A DNA stretch of 64,000 nt from Sphingopyxis sp. H053 (lineage in GTDB: Bacteria; Pseudomonadota; Alphaproteobacteria; Sphingomonadales; Sphingomonadaceae), in assembly GCF_001468225.1 (NCBI RefSeq), contig NZ_LNRU01000015.1:1-64000 (forward strand). The letters run 5' to 3'. How positions within the stretch are numbered: position 1 is the stretch's first letter; the number at the start of each line of letters is the position of its first letter. A model generated the notes under the pieces. That model had not been told where the DNA came from and ran no database searches. It was given only the letters and a program-made list of their open reading frames with translations. A program made the position numbers and the translations under genes. Of the stretch, positions 16,924-26,342 are shown in pieces.

Positions 16924-17844
16924 TCAGCGAATCTCGACCGTCAGATGTTCGATCTCGTGGACGGGTTTGACCCGCGCGCAAATGGTCTCGCGCGTTGCGC
17001 CGACGACGCTGATGATTGCCGAATGCGCGCCCGGGCCGACGCGCCAGACGTGGAGGTCGGTGATCTTCGCGTCGCCCGGGCCTTCGACAAGTTCGCGGAT
17101 CTCGGCCTCGATCGCGGCGTCGGTCGCGTCGAGCAGCACCGCGCCGGTGTCGCGCATCAGCGACCAGGCCCACACCGCGATCACGACCGATCCGACGATC
17201 CCCATCAACGGGTCGAGCCACACCCAGCCCAGATAGCGCCCGCCGAGCAAGGCGGCGATCGCGAGTACCGAGGTCAACGCGTCGGCGATAACGTGCAGAT
17301 AGGCCGAGCGGAGATTGTTGTCGCGCTCGTGCGCATGGCCATGATGATGGTCGTGCGCGTGATCATGGTCATGATCGTGCCCATGGCCAAGCAGCAGTGC
17401 GCTCACGATATTCACCCCCAGCCCGATCACCGCGATGATCGTCGCCTCGGTAAAGGCGACGGGGCTCGGATCGACAAGGCGCATCGCCGATTCGAACGCG
17501 ATGCCGAGCGCAACGATGCCGAGCACGAGCGCCGAGGCGAAACCGGCGAGGTCGCCGACCTTGCCCGTGCCGAAGCTGTAACGGCGCCCATGGGCGTGGC
17601 GCTTCGCATAGGCATAGGCGATCGCCGCGATCCCGAGCGCGCCTGCATGCGTCGCCATATGGAAGCCATCGGCGAGCAGCGCCATCGAGTTGAAGGCAAG
17701 CCCCGCGGCGATCTCGCCGACCATCATCACCGCGGTGAGTGCGACGACCCACAAGGTACGCCGCGCATTCTCGTCGTGCCGCTTGCCGAGGAAGACATGG
17801 TCGTGGGCCAGCGCCTCGGTTTCGCTATCGAACGACATGGCCAT
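16924..17844 (-). CDS. dmeF: CDF family divalent metal exporter, DmeF-like
   Basis: The 306-residue protein has six membrane helices and a cytoplasmic C-terminal domain, the cation diffusion facilitator layout. The start (HDHVFLGKRHDENARRTL) and MALLADGFHMATHAGAL resemble DmeF cobalt/nickel exporters. A histidine-rich loop, HGHDHDHDHAHDHHHGHAH, lies between helices 4 and 5 and probably binds metal. The second metal-site motif is HVIADALTS. It exports Co, Ni or Zn in exchange for protons. No DmeR regulator is visible next to it, so control is unclear. Confidence 0.85.
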   Translation of the reverse strand: MAMSFDSETEALAHDHVFLGKRHDENARRTLWVVALTAVMMVGEIAAGLAFNSMALLADGFHMATHAGALGIAAIAYAYAKRHAHGRRYSFGTGKVGDLAGFASALVLGIVALGIAFESAMRLVDPSPVAFTEATIIAVIGLGVNIVSALLLGHGHDHDHDHAHDHHHGHAHERDNNLRSAYLHVIADALTSVLAIAALLGGRYLGWVWLDPLMGIVGSVVIAVWAWSLMRDTGAVLLDATDAAIEAEIRELVEGPGDAKITDLHVWRVGPGAHSAIISVVGATRETICARVKPVHEIEHLTVEIR

Positions 17845-17923
17845 TCCCTATCCCAAAAGCGAAGAATGGCAAGCGATGGGAAAGGTGCGGCCCATCATGG
17901 GGTGGTCATGTACCCCCATTTTT

Positions 17924-18015
17924 CGTCATCCCGGGCTTGACCCGGGATCCCGCTTTTTTGCTGCATCGGGCAGCCTTGGCCTCAAGCGGGACCCCGGATC
18001 AAGTCCGGGGTGACG
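17924..18015. repeat. Imperfect REP-like inverted repeat in a 318-base intergenic region
   Basis: The arms at 17924-17955 and 17984-18015 are imperfect complements. They begin CGTCATCCCGGGCTTGACCC and end TCCGGGGTGACG. This is a variant of the elements at 13.1 and 24.7 kb. It lies upstream of rimP in the gap 17845-18162 between divergent genes. The remainder (18016-18162) is presumably the promoter and leader of the rimP operon, although no clear promoter boxes can be picked out. Confidence 0.8.
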
Positions 18016-18162
18016 ATAAAGAGTAAGGTCTACTTCCGGTCGCTTGCCCCATCCCGCATTCCCCCTTGCCGACTCATCCGCCAAAGCCTATATGCGCCGT
18101 ACTTCTTGACATGGTTAGCCAGTTGGGACGTCGGGGCCGCGGGCCGCGGCGGCTATACCCAC

Positions 18163-18741
18163 ATGCTTTCCGGTCATCCGAAACGGGAAATTTCATTGGC
18201 CGATCTCAACGTCCTCAATGCGATCATCGCGCCCGAAGCCGAGGCGATGGGCCTTGCGCTCGTGCGCGTCGCTTTCTTTGGCGGCGAGAGCGATCCGACC
18301 TTGCAGATCATGGCCGAGCGCCCCGATACGCGCCAGTTGACGATCGAGGATTGCGCCGACCTGTCGCGCCGCATTTCGGCGCAGCTCGACGCGCTCGAGG
18401 AAGCGGGCAAGGACCCGATCGAGCAGGCGTACCGGCTCGAAGTGTCGTCGCCGGGCATCGACCGCCCGCTGACGCGCCCTGCCGACTTCGCCGACTGGGC
18501 GGGGCACGAGGCGAAGATCGCGCTGAAGGAAAAGCGCGACGGACGTCAGCGCTTCAACGGCGAGCTGATCGGCATCGACGGCGATGTCGTTACGATTTCG
18601 GATAAAGAGGGTGTGGAGCACAAGCTGCCGTTCGACGCGATCGACACGGCGAAGCTCGTTCTCACCGACAAATTGATTGCCGCAACCGTCCCGCTCTCGA
18701 TCGAGGGCGCCGACGAAATGGAAGAAGAAGGACAGGACTGA
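18163..18741 (+). CDS. rimP: Ribosome maturation factor RimP
   Basis: The 192-residue protein is needed for 30S subunit maturation. It contains the N-terminal RimP domain (IIAPEAEAMGLALVRVAFFGG), the conserved YRLEVSSPGIDRPL loop near 105-118 and a C-terminal SH3-like domain (about 120-180), ending in an acidic tail. ATG 18163 gives about ten extra residues compared with a TTG start at 18196 (then ADLNVLNAI). The TTG start would fit the usual family length equally well. The stop overlaps the nusA start by one base (TGATG), so this is the first gene of the translation operon. Confidence 0.92.
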   Translation: MLSGHPKREISLADLNVLNAIIAPEAEAMGLALVRVAFFGGESDPTLQIMAERPDTRQLTIEDCADLSRRISAQLDALEEAGKDPIEQAYRLEVSSPGIDRPLTRPADFADWAGHEAKIALKEKRDGRQRFNGELIGIDGDVVTISDKEGVEHKLPFDAIDTAKLVLTDKLIAATVPLSIEGADEMEEEGQD

Positions 18742-20390
18742 TGGCCACTGCCATTTCCGCCAACAAGGCCGAACTCCTCGCGATTGCCAACAGCGTCGCC
18801 AGCGAGAAGATGATCGACAAGGGCATCGTCATCGAAGCCATTGAAGAAGCGATCCAGCGCGCCGCGCGCGCCCGCTACGGCGCCGAGAACGACATTCGTG
18901 CGAAGCTCGACCCGCAGACCGGCGACCTGCGCCTGTGGCGCGTCGTCGAAGTCGTCGAACAGGTCGAGGATTATTTCAAGCAGGTCGACCTCGCCGCCGG
19001 CCAGAAGCTGCAGAAGGACGCCAAGATCGGCGACTTCATCGTCGACCCGCTGCCCGCAGTCGATCTCGGCCGCATCGACGCCCAGTCGGCCAAGCAGGTG
19101 ATCTTCCAGAAGGTCCGCGAAGCCGATCGCGAGCGCCAGTATCAGGAATTCAAGGATCGCGGCGGTGAGATCATCACCGGCGTCGTGAAGTCGGTCGAAT
19201 TCGGCCACATCGTCGTCAACCTCGGCCGCGCCGAAGGCGTGATCCGCCGCGACCAGCAGATCCCGCGCGAACTGATGCGCGTCGGTGACCGCGTTCGCGC
19301 GCTGATCCTGTCGGTGCGCAGCGAAACGCGCGGCCCGCAGATTTTCCTCAGCCGCGCGCACCCCGACTTCATGAAGAAGCTGTTCGCGCAGGAAGTCCCC
19401 GAAATCTACGACGGCATCATCGAGATCAAGGCCGCCGCGCGCGACCCGGGCTCGCGCGCCAAGATCGGCGTGATCAGCTATGACGGCTCGATCGACCCCG
19501 TCGGCGCGTGCGTCGGCATGAAGGGCAGCCGCGTGCAGGCGGTCGTCCAGGAAATGCAGGGCGAAAAGATCGACATCATCCCCTGGTCCGAAGACACGGC
19601 GACCTTCGTCGTCAACGCGCTCCAGCCCGCAACGGTCCAGCGCGTCGTGATCGACGAGGATGACAGCCGCATCGAAGTCGTCGTTCCCGACGACCAGCTG
19701 TCGCTCGCCATCGGTCGCCGCGGCCAGAATGTCCGTCTCGCCAGCCAGCTCACCGGCAGCCAGATCGACATCATGACCGAGGCCGACGCGAGCGAGAAGC
19801 GCCAGCGCGAATTCGTCGAACGCTCGACGATGTTCCAGGAAGAGCTTGACGTCGACGAAACGCTCGCGCAGCTGCTCGTCGCCGAAGGCTTCGGCGAACT
19901 CGAAGAAGTCGCTTATGTGGGCATCGACGAACTCGCGAGCATCGAAGGCTTCGACGAGGAACTGGCGCAGGAACTGCAAAGCCGCGCGACCGAAGGCCTC
20001 GAGCGCCGCGAAGAAGCCTCGCGTCAGGAACGCCGCGCGCTCGGCGTCGAGGACGATCTGGCCGAGATCCCGCACCTGACCGAAGCAATGCTTGTCGTGC
20101 TAGGCAAGGCCGGGATCAAGACGCTCGACGACCTCGCCGATCTCGCGACCGACGAACTGATCGCCAAGAAGCGCACCGACAACCGCCGCGGCCCGCCGCG
20201 CAGCGAACGCGCCGAGGACAAGGGCGGCGTGCTGGGCGAATATGGCCTGAGCGAAGAGCAGGGCAACGAAATCATCATGGCGGCGCGCGCGCACTGGTTC
20301 GACGACGAGCCGGAAGCCGACGCACCGGAAGCTGGGCCCGCGGCGGAGCCGCAAAACGGGGAGGCCGCCGATGCGGACCCCGCACAATGA
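18741..20390 (+). CDS. nusA: Transcription termination/antitermination protein NusA
   Basis: The 549-residue protein has the N-terminal RNA polymerase-binding domain (1-130), an S1 domain (about 135-200, with SVEFGHIVVNLGRAEGVI), two KH domains (about 205-345, with ACVGMKGSRVQAVV and AIGRRGQNVRLA) and two C-terminal helix-hairpin-helix repeats (about 365-420 and 445-515). The acidic tail is typical of alphaproteobacteria. It modulates pausing, termination and rRNA antitermination. It starts inside the rimP stop and overlaps ylxR by 20 bases. Confidence 0.96.
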   Translation: MATAISANKAELLAIANSVASEKMIDKGIVIEAIEEAIQRAARARYGAENDIRAKLDPQTGDLRLWRVVEVVEQVEDYFKQVDLAAGQKLQKDAKIGDFIVDPLPAVDLGRIDAQSAKQVIFQKVREADRERQYQEFKDRGGEIITGVVKSVEFGHIVVNLGRAEGVIRRDQQIPRELMRVGDRVRALILSVRSETRGPQIFLSRAHPDFMKKLFAQEVPEIYDGIIEIKAAARDPGSRAKIGVISYDGSIDPVGACVGMKGSRVQAVVQEMQGEKIDIIPWSEDTATFVVNALQPATVQRVVIDEDDSRIEVVVPDDQLSLAIGRRGQNVRLASQLTGSQIDIMTEADASEKRQREFVERSTMFQEELDVDETLAQLLVAEGFGELEEVAYVGIDELASIEGFDEELAQELQSRATEGLERREEASRQERRALGVEDDLAEIPHLTEAMLVVLGKAGIKTLDDLADLATDELIAKKRTDNRRGPPRSERAEDKGGVLGEYGLSEEQGNEIIMAARAHWFDDEPEADAPEAGPAAEPQNGEAADADPAQ

Positions 20391-21141
20391 TCAGCTGAGC
20401 GAACCAGACCGCGCTGGTCGGCGCGGCCAGCATGTGCCTGAACGGCGCTGCGTCATCACCGGCAAGGTTTCGCCGGCCGAACGGCTCGTGCGCCTTGCGC
20501 TCGGGCCCGACGGCACGATTGCGCCCGACGTCCTCGGCAAGGCGCCGGGGCGCGGCGCGTGGATCGGCGTCGATCGCGCGACGCTCGAAGCCGCACAGGC
20601 CAAGGGCAAGCTGAAGGGCGGGCTGGCGCGCGCGCTGCAGGACGGCAATTTCACGATCCCCGACGACCTTGGCGCGCGCATCGAGGCGCAGCTTCAACGC
20701 GCGACGCTCGACCGGCTGGGGCTGGAATCGCGCTCGGGCACCCTGCTCAGCGGAAATGAAAAGATCGAAACCGCGGCGCGCAAGGGTCAGGTTCGCTTGC
20801 TGCTCCACGCCAGCGATGCGGGCGAGGACGGGCGCAAGAAATTGGCGCAGGCGTGGCGCGTCGGCGAGGACGATGAAGGCTCGGGCCGCGAGGGCCGGGT
20901 CTTGCCGGTGGACCGCGGCACCCTATCTATGGCATTAGGCCGCGAGAATGCGGTGCATCTGGCGTTGACCGACGCCCGCGCCGCGGACCGGGTGCTGGCG
21001 CATTTGAGCCGCTGGCAGTTTTTCACAGGATGGAGTAGGGACGCGACCAACCGCGATTCCGACCCGCACGCCGCGCCGGCTTCTGGCGAGGAAAATATTG
21101 GGGCGTTGCCGACCAGCAGCGCCGCTTCGGACGCGTTTTGA
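20371..21141 (+). CDS. YlxR (DUF448) and L7Ae-like fusion RNA-binding protein
   Basis: The 256-residue protein begins with a YlxR domain (RRCVITGKVSPAERLVRLALG, then PGRGAWIGVDRATLEAA, about 20-100). A ribosomal L7Ae-like segment follows (about 110-220, with GNEKIETAARKGQVRLLLHASDA). This fusion is common in alphaproteobacteria, whereas Gram-positive YlxR stands alone. It is thought to bind RNA, possibly RNase P or nucleoid components, but its role is not settled. The C-terminal 35 residues are disordered and Ser/Ala-rich. It overlaps nusA by 20 bases and sits before infB in the conserved operon. Confidence 0.88.
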   Translation: MRTPHNDQLSEPDRAGRRGQHVPERRCVITGKVSPAERLVRLALGPDGTIAPDVLGKAPGRGAWIGVDRATLEAAQAKGKLKGGLARALQDGNFTIPDDLGARIEAQLQRATLDRLGLESRSGTLLSGNEKIETAARKGQVRLLLHASDAGEDGRKKLAQAWRVGEDDEGSGREGRVLPVDRGTLSMALGRENAVHLALTDARAADRVLAHLSRWQFFTGWSRDATNRDSDPHAAPASGEENIGALPTSSAASDAF

Positions 21142-21158
21142 AGGAATGATGGTTTTCG

Positions 21159-23726
21159 ATGAGTGACGAACAGGACAAACCGACCCTTACCCGCAAGCCC
21201 CTGGGGCTGAAGCGGACGGTCGAGGCCGGACAGGTGCAGCAACAATTCAGCCACGGGCGCCGCAACACGGTGGTGGTCGAGGTGAAGCGTCGCCGCGTGC
21301 TCGGTCGTCCGGGCGAAGCCGCCCCGGTCGAGGCCGAAGAGGTCGAGGCCGCTCCGGCGCCCGCACCGACTCCCGCTCCGGCACCCGCGCCCGCTCCGAA
21401 GCCGGCCGCGCCCCGCGTCAGCGAGAATGACAGCCTGATGTCGCGTCAGGAACGCCAGGCGCAGCTGCTGCGCGAGGCCGAAGAAGCGCGCATGTCGGCG
21501 CAAGAAGATAATCGCCGCCGCGACGAAGCCGCGCGTGCGCGCGCCGCCGAGGAAGAGAAGGCGCGCGCCGAAGCCAAGGTCGAACAGGCAACGGCGAAGG
21601 CCGTCGAGCCGGCTCCTGCCGCGCCCGCTGCCGAAGCGCCCGCTGCCGCTCCCGCCGCCGAAGCGCCCGTCGCTGCCGCAGCGCCGCAGAGCGAGGCCGC
21701 GCCGACACCCGCACCGCGCGCGACGACCAGCGCTGCGCCCGCACCGCGCCGCTTTACCCCGGTCGCGGCTCCGCAGCGCCCCGAACCCAAGCGTCCCGAG
21801 CCGAAGGCAACCCGTGGCGGCGACAGCCGCCGCCAGTCGGGCAAGCTTACCGTCACGCGGGCGCTGAACGAAGACGAAGGTGCGCGCGCGCGCAGCCTCG
21901 CGGCGCTGAAGCGCGCCCGCGAAAAGGAAAAGCGTTCGCACACCGCCTCGTCGGGTCCGCGTGAGAAGCAGATCCGCGAAGTCACCGTGCCCGAAAGCAT
22001 CACGGTTCAGGATCTCGCCAACCGCATGGCCGAAAAGACCAGCGATCTGGTCAAGGCGCTGTTCAAGATGGGCGTCCCGTCGGCGAGCACCGACACGATC
22101 GATCAGGACACCGCCGAACTGCTCGTCACCGAGTTCGGGCACGAGATCATCCGCGTCAGCGAAGGCGACATCGACATCCGTCACGATGAAGATGTCGACG
22201 ATGCCGAACATCTGAAGCCGCGCGCTCCGGTCGTCACGATCATGGGTCACGTCGACCACGGCAAGACGTCGCTGCTCGACGCGCTGCGCGGTGCGAATGT
22301 GCAGGCGGGCGAAGCCGGCGGCATCACCCAGCATATCGGCGCCTATCAGGTGAAGACCCCCGACGGGTCGCTCGTCACCTTCCTCGATACGCCGGGCCAC
22401 GAAGCCTTTACCGAGATGCGTCAGCGCGGTGCCAATGTCACCGACATCGTCATCTTGGTGGTCGCCGCCGACGACGGCCTCAAGCCGCAGTCGATCGAGG
22501 CGATCAATCATGCGAAGGCGGCGAACGTGCCGATCATCGTCGCGATCAACAAGGTCGACAAGGAAGGCGCCAATCCGCAGCGCGTCCGCGAACGCCTGCT
22601 CGAGCATGAGCTGGTGGTCGAGGAAATGGGCGGCGACGTGCAGAATGTCGAAGTGTCGGCGCTGAAGAAGACCGGCCTCGACAAATTGCTCGACGCGATC
22701 GCGGTGCAGGCCGAAATCATGGAGCTCAAAGCCAACCCCGACCGCGCCGCCGAAGGCACCGTTGTCGAGGCGAAGCTCGACAAGGGCCGCGGCCCCGTCG
22801 CGACGATCCTCGTCCGCCGCGGTACGCTCAAGGTCGGCGACATCTTCGTCTGCGGCGCCGAAAGCGGCCGTGTTCGCGCGCTGATCGACGACCAGGGCAA
22901 GCAGATCAAATCGGCGACCCCGTCGATGCCGGTCGAAGTGCTCGGTCTGGGCGGCGTCCCGATGGCGGGCGATACGCTCACCGTCGTCGAGAATGAAGCG
23001 CGCGCCCGCGAAGTCGCGACCTATCGTCAGGAACAGGCGACGCGCAAGCGCACCGTCCAGGCACCGGTCAGCCTCGAAGGCATGTTCGAGGCGCTCGCCG
23101 ACAAGGCGAACGTCATCCAGTTCCCGGTGATCATCAAGGGCGATGTGCAGGGGTCGGTCGAGGCGATCGTCAATGCATTGAACAAGCTGTCGACCGACGA
23201 GATCCGCGTCCGCGTGCTCCAGTCGGGCGCCGGCGCGATCACCGAGAGCGACGTGACGCTGGCGGCGGCGACCAAGGCGCCGATCATCGGCTTCAACGTC
23301 CGTCCGAACGCCAAGGCGCGCGATATCGCGAAGCGCGAAAAAGTGCGCTTCATGTATCATGACGTCATCTATCACCTGACCGATGAGATCAGGAAGGAAA
23401 TGGCGGGCGAGCTGGGTCCCGAACGGATCGAAACCGTCGTCGGCCGCGCCGAGGTCAAGGACGTGTTCCCCGCGGGCAAGCGCGACAAGGCTGCGGGTCT
23501 GCTCGTGCTCGAAGGCTCAATCCGCAAGGGGCTGCACGCACGCCTTACGCGCGACGACGTCATCGTGTCGGCAACGACCATCTCGTCGCTCCGCCGCTTC
23601 AAGGACGATGTCGCCGAAGTGCGCGCGGGTCTCGAATGCGGTGTCGTGCTGGCGGATACCAACGACATCAAGGCGGGCGACCACCTCGAAGTCTTCGAAG
23701 TCGAACTGCGCGAACGGACGCTCTAA
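21159..23726 (+). CDS. infB: Translation initiation factor IF-2
   Basis: The 855-residue GTPase places initiator tRNA on the 30S subunit. The N-terminal IF2-assoc motif is followed by a long Ala/Pro/Glu-rich linker (about 55-230), then the IF2_N domain, then the G domain. The G domain has G1 GHVDHGKTS near residue 365, DTPGHEA and NKVDKE. Domains II to IV complete the protein. The linker has repeats such as PAPAPTPAPAPAPAP and is low complexity. The ATG follows a GGAATGATGG leader, and it lies 17 bases after ylxR. Operon membership fits coordinated translation control. Confidence 0.97.
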   Translation: MSDEQDKPTLTRKPLGLKRTVEAGQVQQQFSHGRRNTVVVEVKRRRVLGRPGEAAPVEAEEVEAAPAPAPTPAPAPAPAPKPAAPRVSENDSLMSRQERQAQLLREAEEARMSAQEDNRRRDEAARARAAEEEKARAEAKVEQATAKAVEPAPAAPAAEAPAAAPAAEAPVAAAAPQSEAAPTPAPRATTSAAPAPRRFTPVAAPQRPEPKRPEPKATRGGDSRRQSGKLTVTRALNEDEGARARSLAALKRAREKEKRSHTASSGPREKQIREVTVPESITVQDLANRMAEKTSDLVKALFKMGVPSASTDTIDQDTAELLVTEFGHEIIRVSEGDIDIRHDEDVDDAEHLKPRAPVVTIMGHVDHGKTSLLDALRGANVQAGEAGGITQHIGAYQVKTPDGSLVTFLDTPGHEAFTEMRQRGANVTDIVILVVAADDGLKPQSIEAINHAKAANVPIIVAINKVDKEGANPQRVRERLLEHELVVEEMGGDVQNVEVSALKKTGLDKLLDAIAVQAEIMELKANPDRAAEGTVVEAKLDKGRGPVATILVRRGTLKVGDIFVCGAESGRVRALIDDQGKQIKSATPSMPVEVLGLGGVPMAGDTLTVVENEARAREVATYRQEQATRKRTVQAPVSLEGMFEALADKANVIQFPVIIKGDVQGSVEAIVNALNKLSTDEIRVRVLQSGAGAITESDVTLAAATKAPIIGFNVRPNAKARDIAKREKVRFMYHDVIYHLTDEIRKEMAGELGPERIETVVGRAEVKDVFPAGKRDKAAGLLVLEGSIRKGLHARLTRDDVIVSATTISSLRRFKDDVAEVRAGLECGVVLADTNDIKAGDHLEVFEVELRERTL

Positions 23727-23762
23727 CGGGCGTCCGCTCCGCGCGGGTCAGGAGGTGCCGGC

Positions 23763-24314
23763 ATGGCTCGCTATGTGGCATTGTTCGGCAGCATCAACGT
23801 CGGTGGCAACCGGCTGACGATGGCCGACCTGCGTTCGGCGTTCGAGGCCGAGGGTTTCAGCAACGTCGAAACCGTCGTGGCGAGCGGCAATGTGCTGTTC
23901 GACCATGACGCGCGGCCGACGCGCGGGCTCGAAGAGAAATTGTCGATCATGGTCGACGAGCGTTTCGACATGACGAGCGCGGCGCTGGTGCGCGATCGCG
24001 ACGAACTCGCCGCGGCGATCGCCGACAATCCGTTCGCGGGCACGAACGAGGATCGCATCGTCCATACGATGTTCCTCGACGGTCAGCCCACCGCGGAGCA
24101 GTTCGATGCGCTGGCGACCGACCACCGCGTCCGGCCGAACGAGCGCCTCGCGCTCGGCGACCGGGCGCTCTATATCGACTTTGGCGACGGAGCCGCCGAC
24201 AGCAAGTTGCACGCGCGGCTGATCGAGCGGCGGCTGGGACACAAGGGCACCGCGCGCAACATGCGCTCGATCGCGCGGATCATCGCGAAACTGGACGAAG
24301 AGGCAAAGGGTTAG
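23763..24314 (+). CDS. DUF1697 family protein
   Basis: The 183-residue cytoplasmic protein matches DUF1697. It has MARYVALFGSINVGGNRLTMADLRSAFEAEGFSNVETVVASGNVLF at the N-terminus and GTARNMRSIARIIAKL near the C-terminus, as in similar proteins. No enzyme activity is established for the family. A strong AGGAGGT precedes ATG 23763. It lies between infB and rbfA, where most relatives have no gene, and leaves a gap of only three bases to rbfA, so it has probably been inserted into the operon. Confidence 0.8.
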   Translation: MARYVALFGSINVGGNRLTMADLRSAFEAEGFSNVETVVASGNVLFDHDARPTRGLEEKLSIMVDERFDMTSAALVRDRDELAAAIADNPFAGTNEDRIVHTMFLDGQPTAEQFDALATDHRVRPNERLALGDRALYIDFGDGAADSKLHARLIERRLGHKGTARNMRSIARIIAKLDEEAKG

Positions 24315-24317
24315 GCG

Positions 24318-24725
24318 ATGAAAACCGAAAAAGAAAAAGGCCCCTCGGTCCGCGTGCTGCGCGTCGGCGAACAGGTGCGCCACCTCCTCTCCGAAATCCT
24401 CGCACGCGGCGACGCGCATGACGAGCTCTTGGCCAAGCATCCGGTGAGCATCACCGAGGTCCGCATGTCGCCCGACCTGCGCCACGCAACGGTGTTCGTG
24501 AAACCCTTGCTCGGCAAGAATGAGGAAGCGGTGCTGAAGGCGCTGCGCACCAACACCGCCTGGCTGCAAAAGAGCGTCGCCGAAAAGATGAGCATGAAAT
24601 ATGCCGCGAAGCTCAAATTCTTGAGCGACGAAAGCTTCGATGAGGCGAGCCATATCGACAAATTGCTGCGCGACCCGAAGGTGGCGAGGGATTTGGCGAG
24701 CGGCGAGGGCGAAGCCCAAGACTGA
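24318..24725 (+). CDS. rbfA: Ribosome-binding factor A
   Basis: The 135-residue RbfA protein binds the 30S subunit and helps late maturation and cold adaptation. The KH-like fold is recognisable from GEQVRHLLSEILARGD, ITEVRMSPDLRHATVFVKPL and LKFLSDESFDEASHIDKLL. The C-terminal tail is longer and acidic. It is the last gene of the operon before the REP element at 24738. In most alphaproteobacteria truB follows directly, but here truB is 4.5 kb away. Confidence 0.95.
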   Translation: MKTEKEKGPSVRVLRVGEQVRHLLSEILARGDAHDELLAKHPVSITEVRMSPDLRHATVFVKPLLGKNEEAVLKALRTNTAWLQKSVAEKMSMKYAAKLKFLSDESFDEASHIDKLLRDPKVARDLASGEGEAQD

Positions 24726-24737
24726 TCTGAAAACTAT

Positions 24738-24815
24738 CGTCATCCCGGCGAAGGCCGGGATCTCGACCTCTCGTTATGACGTCACCATGAGATCCCGGCC
24801 TTCGCCGGGATGACG
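24738..24815. repeat. REP-like inverted repeat
   Basis: Two exact 27-base arms (24738-24764 and 24789-24815) have the same sequence as the arms at 13099-13176. The central 24 bases differ. It lies between the convergent rbfA and wax ester synthase genes, at the point where the expected translation operon is broken. Confidence 0.9.
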
Positions 24816-24835
24816 GAGCTGGGGTTCGGCTAAGG

Positions 24836-26254
24836 CTACTTCCCCTTGATCCCCGCCGCCTTCTCCAGCTCGACCAGCGCATCCTCCAGATAGTCGATCA
24901 GCCGCTGGACGTGCGGAACGCTGCGGCGGCACGCGGTGATGCCGAAATCGATATTCTTGTTGTTCGACACCTGCGTGATGTTCATCGCCATGCCGTCGAC
25001 CGGGATGCTCGCGGGATACATGCCGTCGAGCCGCGCGCCGTTCCAGTAAAGCTGCTCGCGCGGGCCGGGGACGTTCGAGATGGTGACGCTGTACGCCGGG
25101 AACTTGTCGGCGGTGCGCGTCAGCGCGGTCAGCATCTGCGGCATTTGCGTGATCGCAGTATAGATTTGGATCTGCTGCGCGGTCATTTCGCGAAGCTGCG
25201 CCTTCGCGGCGTTCATCGACGCCTGGATCGTCGCCATGCGCGTCGCGGGATCGTCGATATGCGTCGCGAGGTTCGCGGTCACCGCCGCGACCGAATTGCC
25301 CGAATCGATATCGTCCTTGGCGCGGATCGACACCGGCGCCATGGCTTTCAGCGGCTTGTCGGGCAGCTCGTTCAACGATTGCAGATATTTGCGCATCGCG
25401 CCCGAACACATGGCGAGCACCGCGTCGTTGATCGTCCCGTCATATGCCTTGCCCATCGCGCGCACGCGTTCGAGCGACCAGCTTTGCGCGACGAAACGCC
25501 GCGCGCCGGTGATGTTGCGGTTGAAGCTGGTGCGCGGCAACCCGCCCCACGGCGTCGCAAGGTCGCTGCCGCCGAGCCCGAACATCGCGGCGGCATATTG
25601 GTTCAGTGCCTTGGTCACCCCGACGCTGTTGCCCCATTGCTCCTTCAGGAAGCCGCCGATGGCCTTGATGTCGGTGATGCTCGGCGTCGGCGCTTTCTTC
25701 GGCGCCGGGAATTTGCGCTTATACGCTTCATAGGCTTCGACCGACATCGGCGAGTAGCTACGCTTTTCCTTCGCATCGGCGCTCAGCATCGCGTTGGTGA
25801 AGTGCATCGACGACGCGCCGTCCATCAGCGCATGGTGGATCTTGAAATAGGTCGCGATCTGCCGGTCGGGCAGGCCCGAGATCAGCGTGATCTCCCACAT
25901 CGGTCGCGTCCGGTCGAGCAAGGTCCCGTGAAGGCGCGAAACGAGCTCGAACATTTCGCGATAGCGCCCCGGCTTGGGCAAGGCGGCGCTGCGCACATGG
26001 TAATGCATGTCGATGTCGCGGTCGGGTTCGAGCCGGATCGGGCCGTACTGACCGAGCGGCGTGAGCTTCAACACCTCACTGAATGGTCGCCGCAGCCCCT
26101 CGGACTGTCGCAGCATCGCGAGCTGCTCGTTCAGCCACTCGGTCTCGTCGACCTTGTCGGGCAATGTATAGAGATTGACGCCGCCGACATGCATCGGCGT
26201 CTCGCGCGTTTCCGCGACCAAAAACATCGCGTCGGTCACCGGCATCAGCCGCAT
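24836..26254 (-). CDS. Wax ester/triacylglycerol synthase family O-acyltransferase
   Basis: The 472-residue acyltransferase carries the WS/DGAT catalytic motif HHALMDG at 140-146. It also has the usual N-terminal MRLMPVTDAMFLVAET, the middle LPRTSFNRNITGARRFV and a C-terminal ISNVPGPREQLYWNGARL. Family members join an acyl-CoA to a fatty alcohol or diacylglycerol to make storage lipids. Which product is formed cannot be read from the sequence. ATG 26254 has GGGGAGAG upstream. A GTG at 26269 overlaps that site and is less likely. It is divergent from the MarR-GNAT gene. Confidence 0.88.
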   Translation of the reverse strand: MRLMPVTDAMFLVAETRETPMHVGGVNLYTLPDKVDETEWLNEQLAMLRQSEGLRRPFSEVLKLTPLGQYGPIRLEPDRDIDMHYHVRSAALPKPGRYREMFELVSRLHGTLLDRTRPMWEITLISGLPDRQIATYFKIHHALMDGASSMHFTNAMLSADAKEKRSYSPMSVEAYEAYKRKFPAPKKAPTPSITDIKAIGGFLKEQWGNSVGVTKALNQYAAAMFGLGGSDLATPWGGLPRTSFNRNITGARRFVAQSWSLERVRAMGKAYDGTINDAVLAMCSGAMRKYLQSLNELPDKPLKAMAPVSIRAKDDIDSGNSVAAVTANLATHIDDPATRMATIQASMNAAKAQLREMTAQQIQIYTAITQMPQMLTALTRTADKFPAYSVTISNVPGPREQLYWNGARLDGMYPASIPVDGMAMNITQVSNNKNIDFGITACRRSVPHVQRLIDYLEDALVELEKAAGIKGK

Positions 26255-26342
26255 GGCAGCTCTCCCCACTGTTTATGCTGCATCTTTGATGCGCAGCATG
26301 ACAGGGGGTGTGGGTGTGTCAAGCGCGTGGGCCCGGGCTAGT

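Noticed and set aside
20787..23375. Long minus-strand open frame opposite infB (862 codons)
   Set aside because: The plus strand encodes intact IF-2 with all motifs. The minus frame is Asp/Arg/Leu-rich low complexity caused by GC bias at third positions and matches no family.
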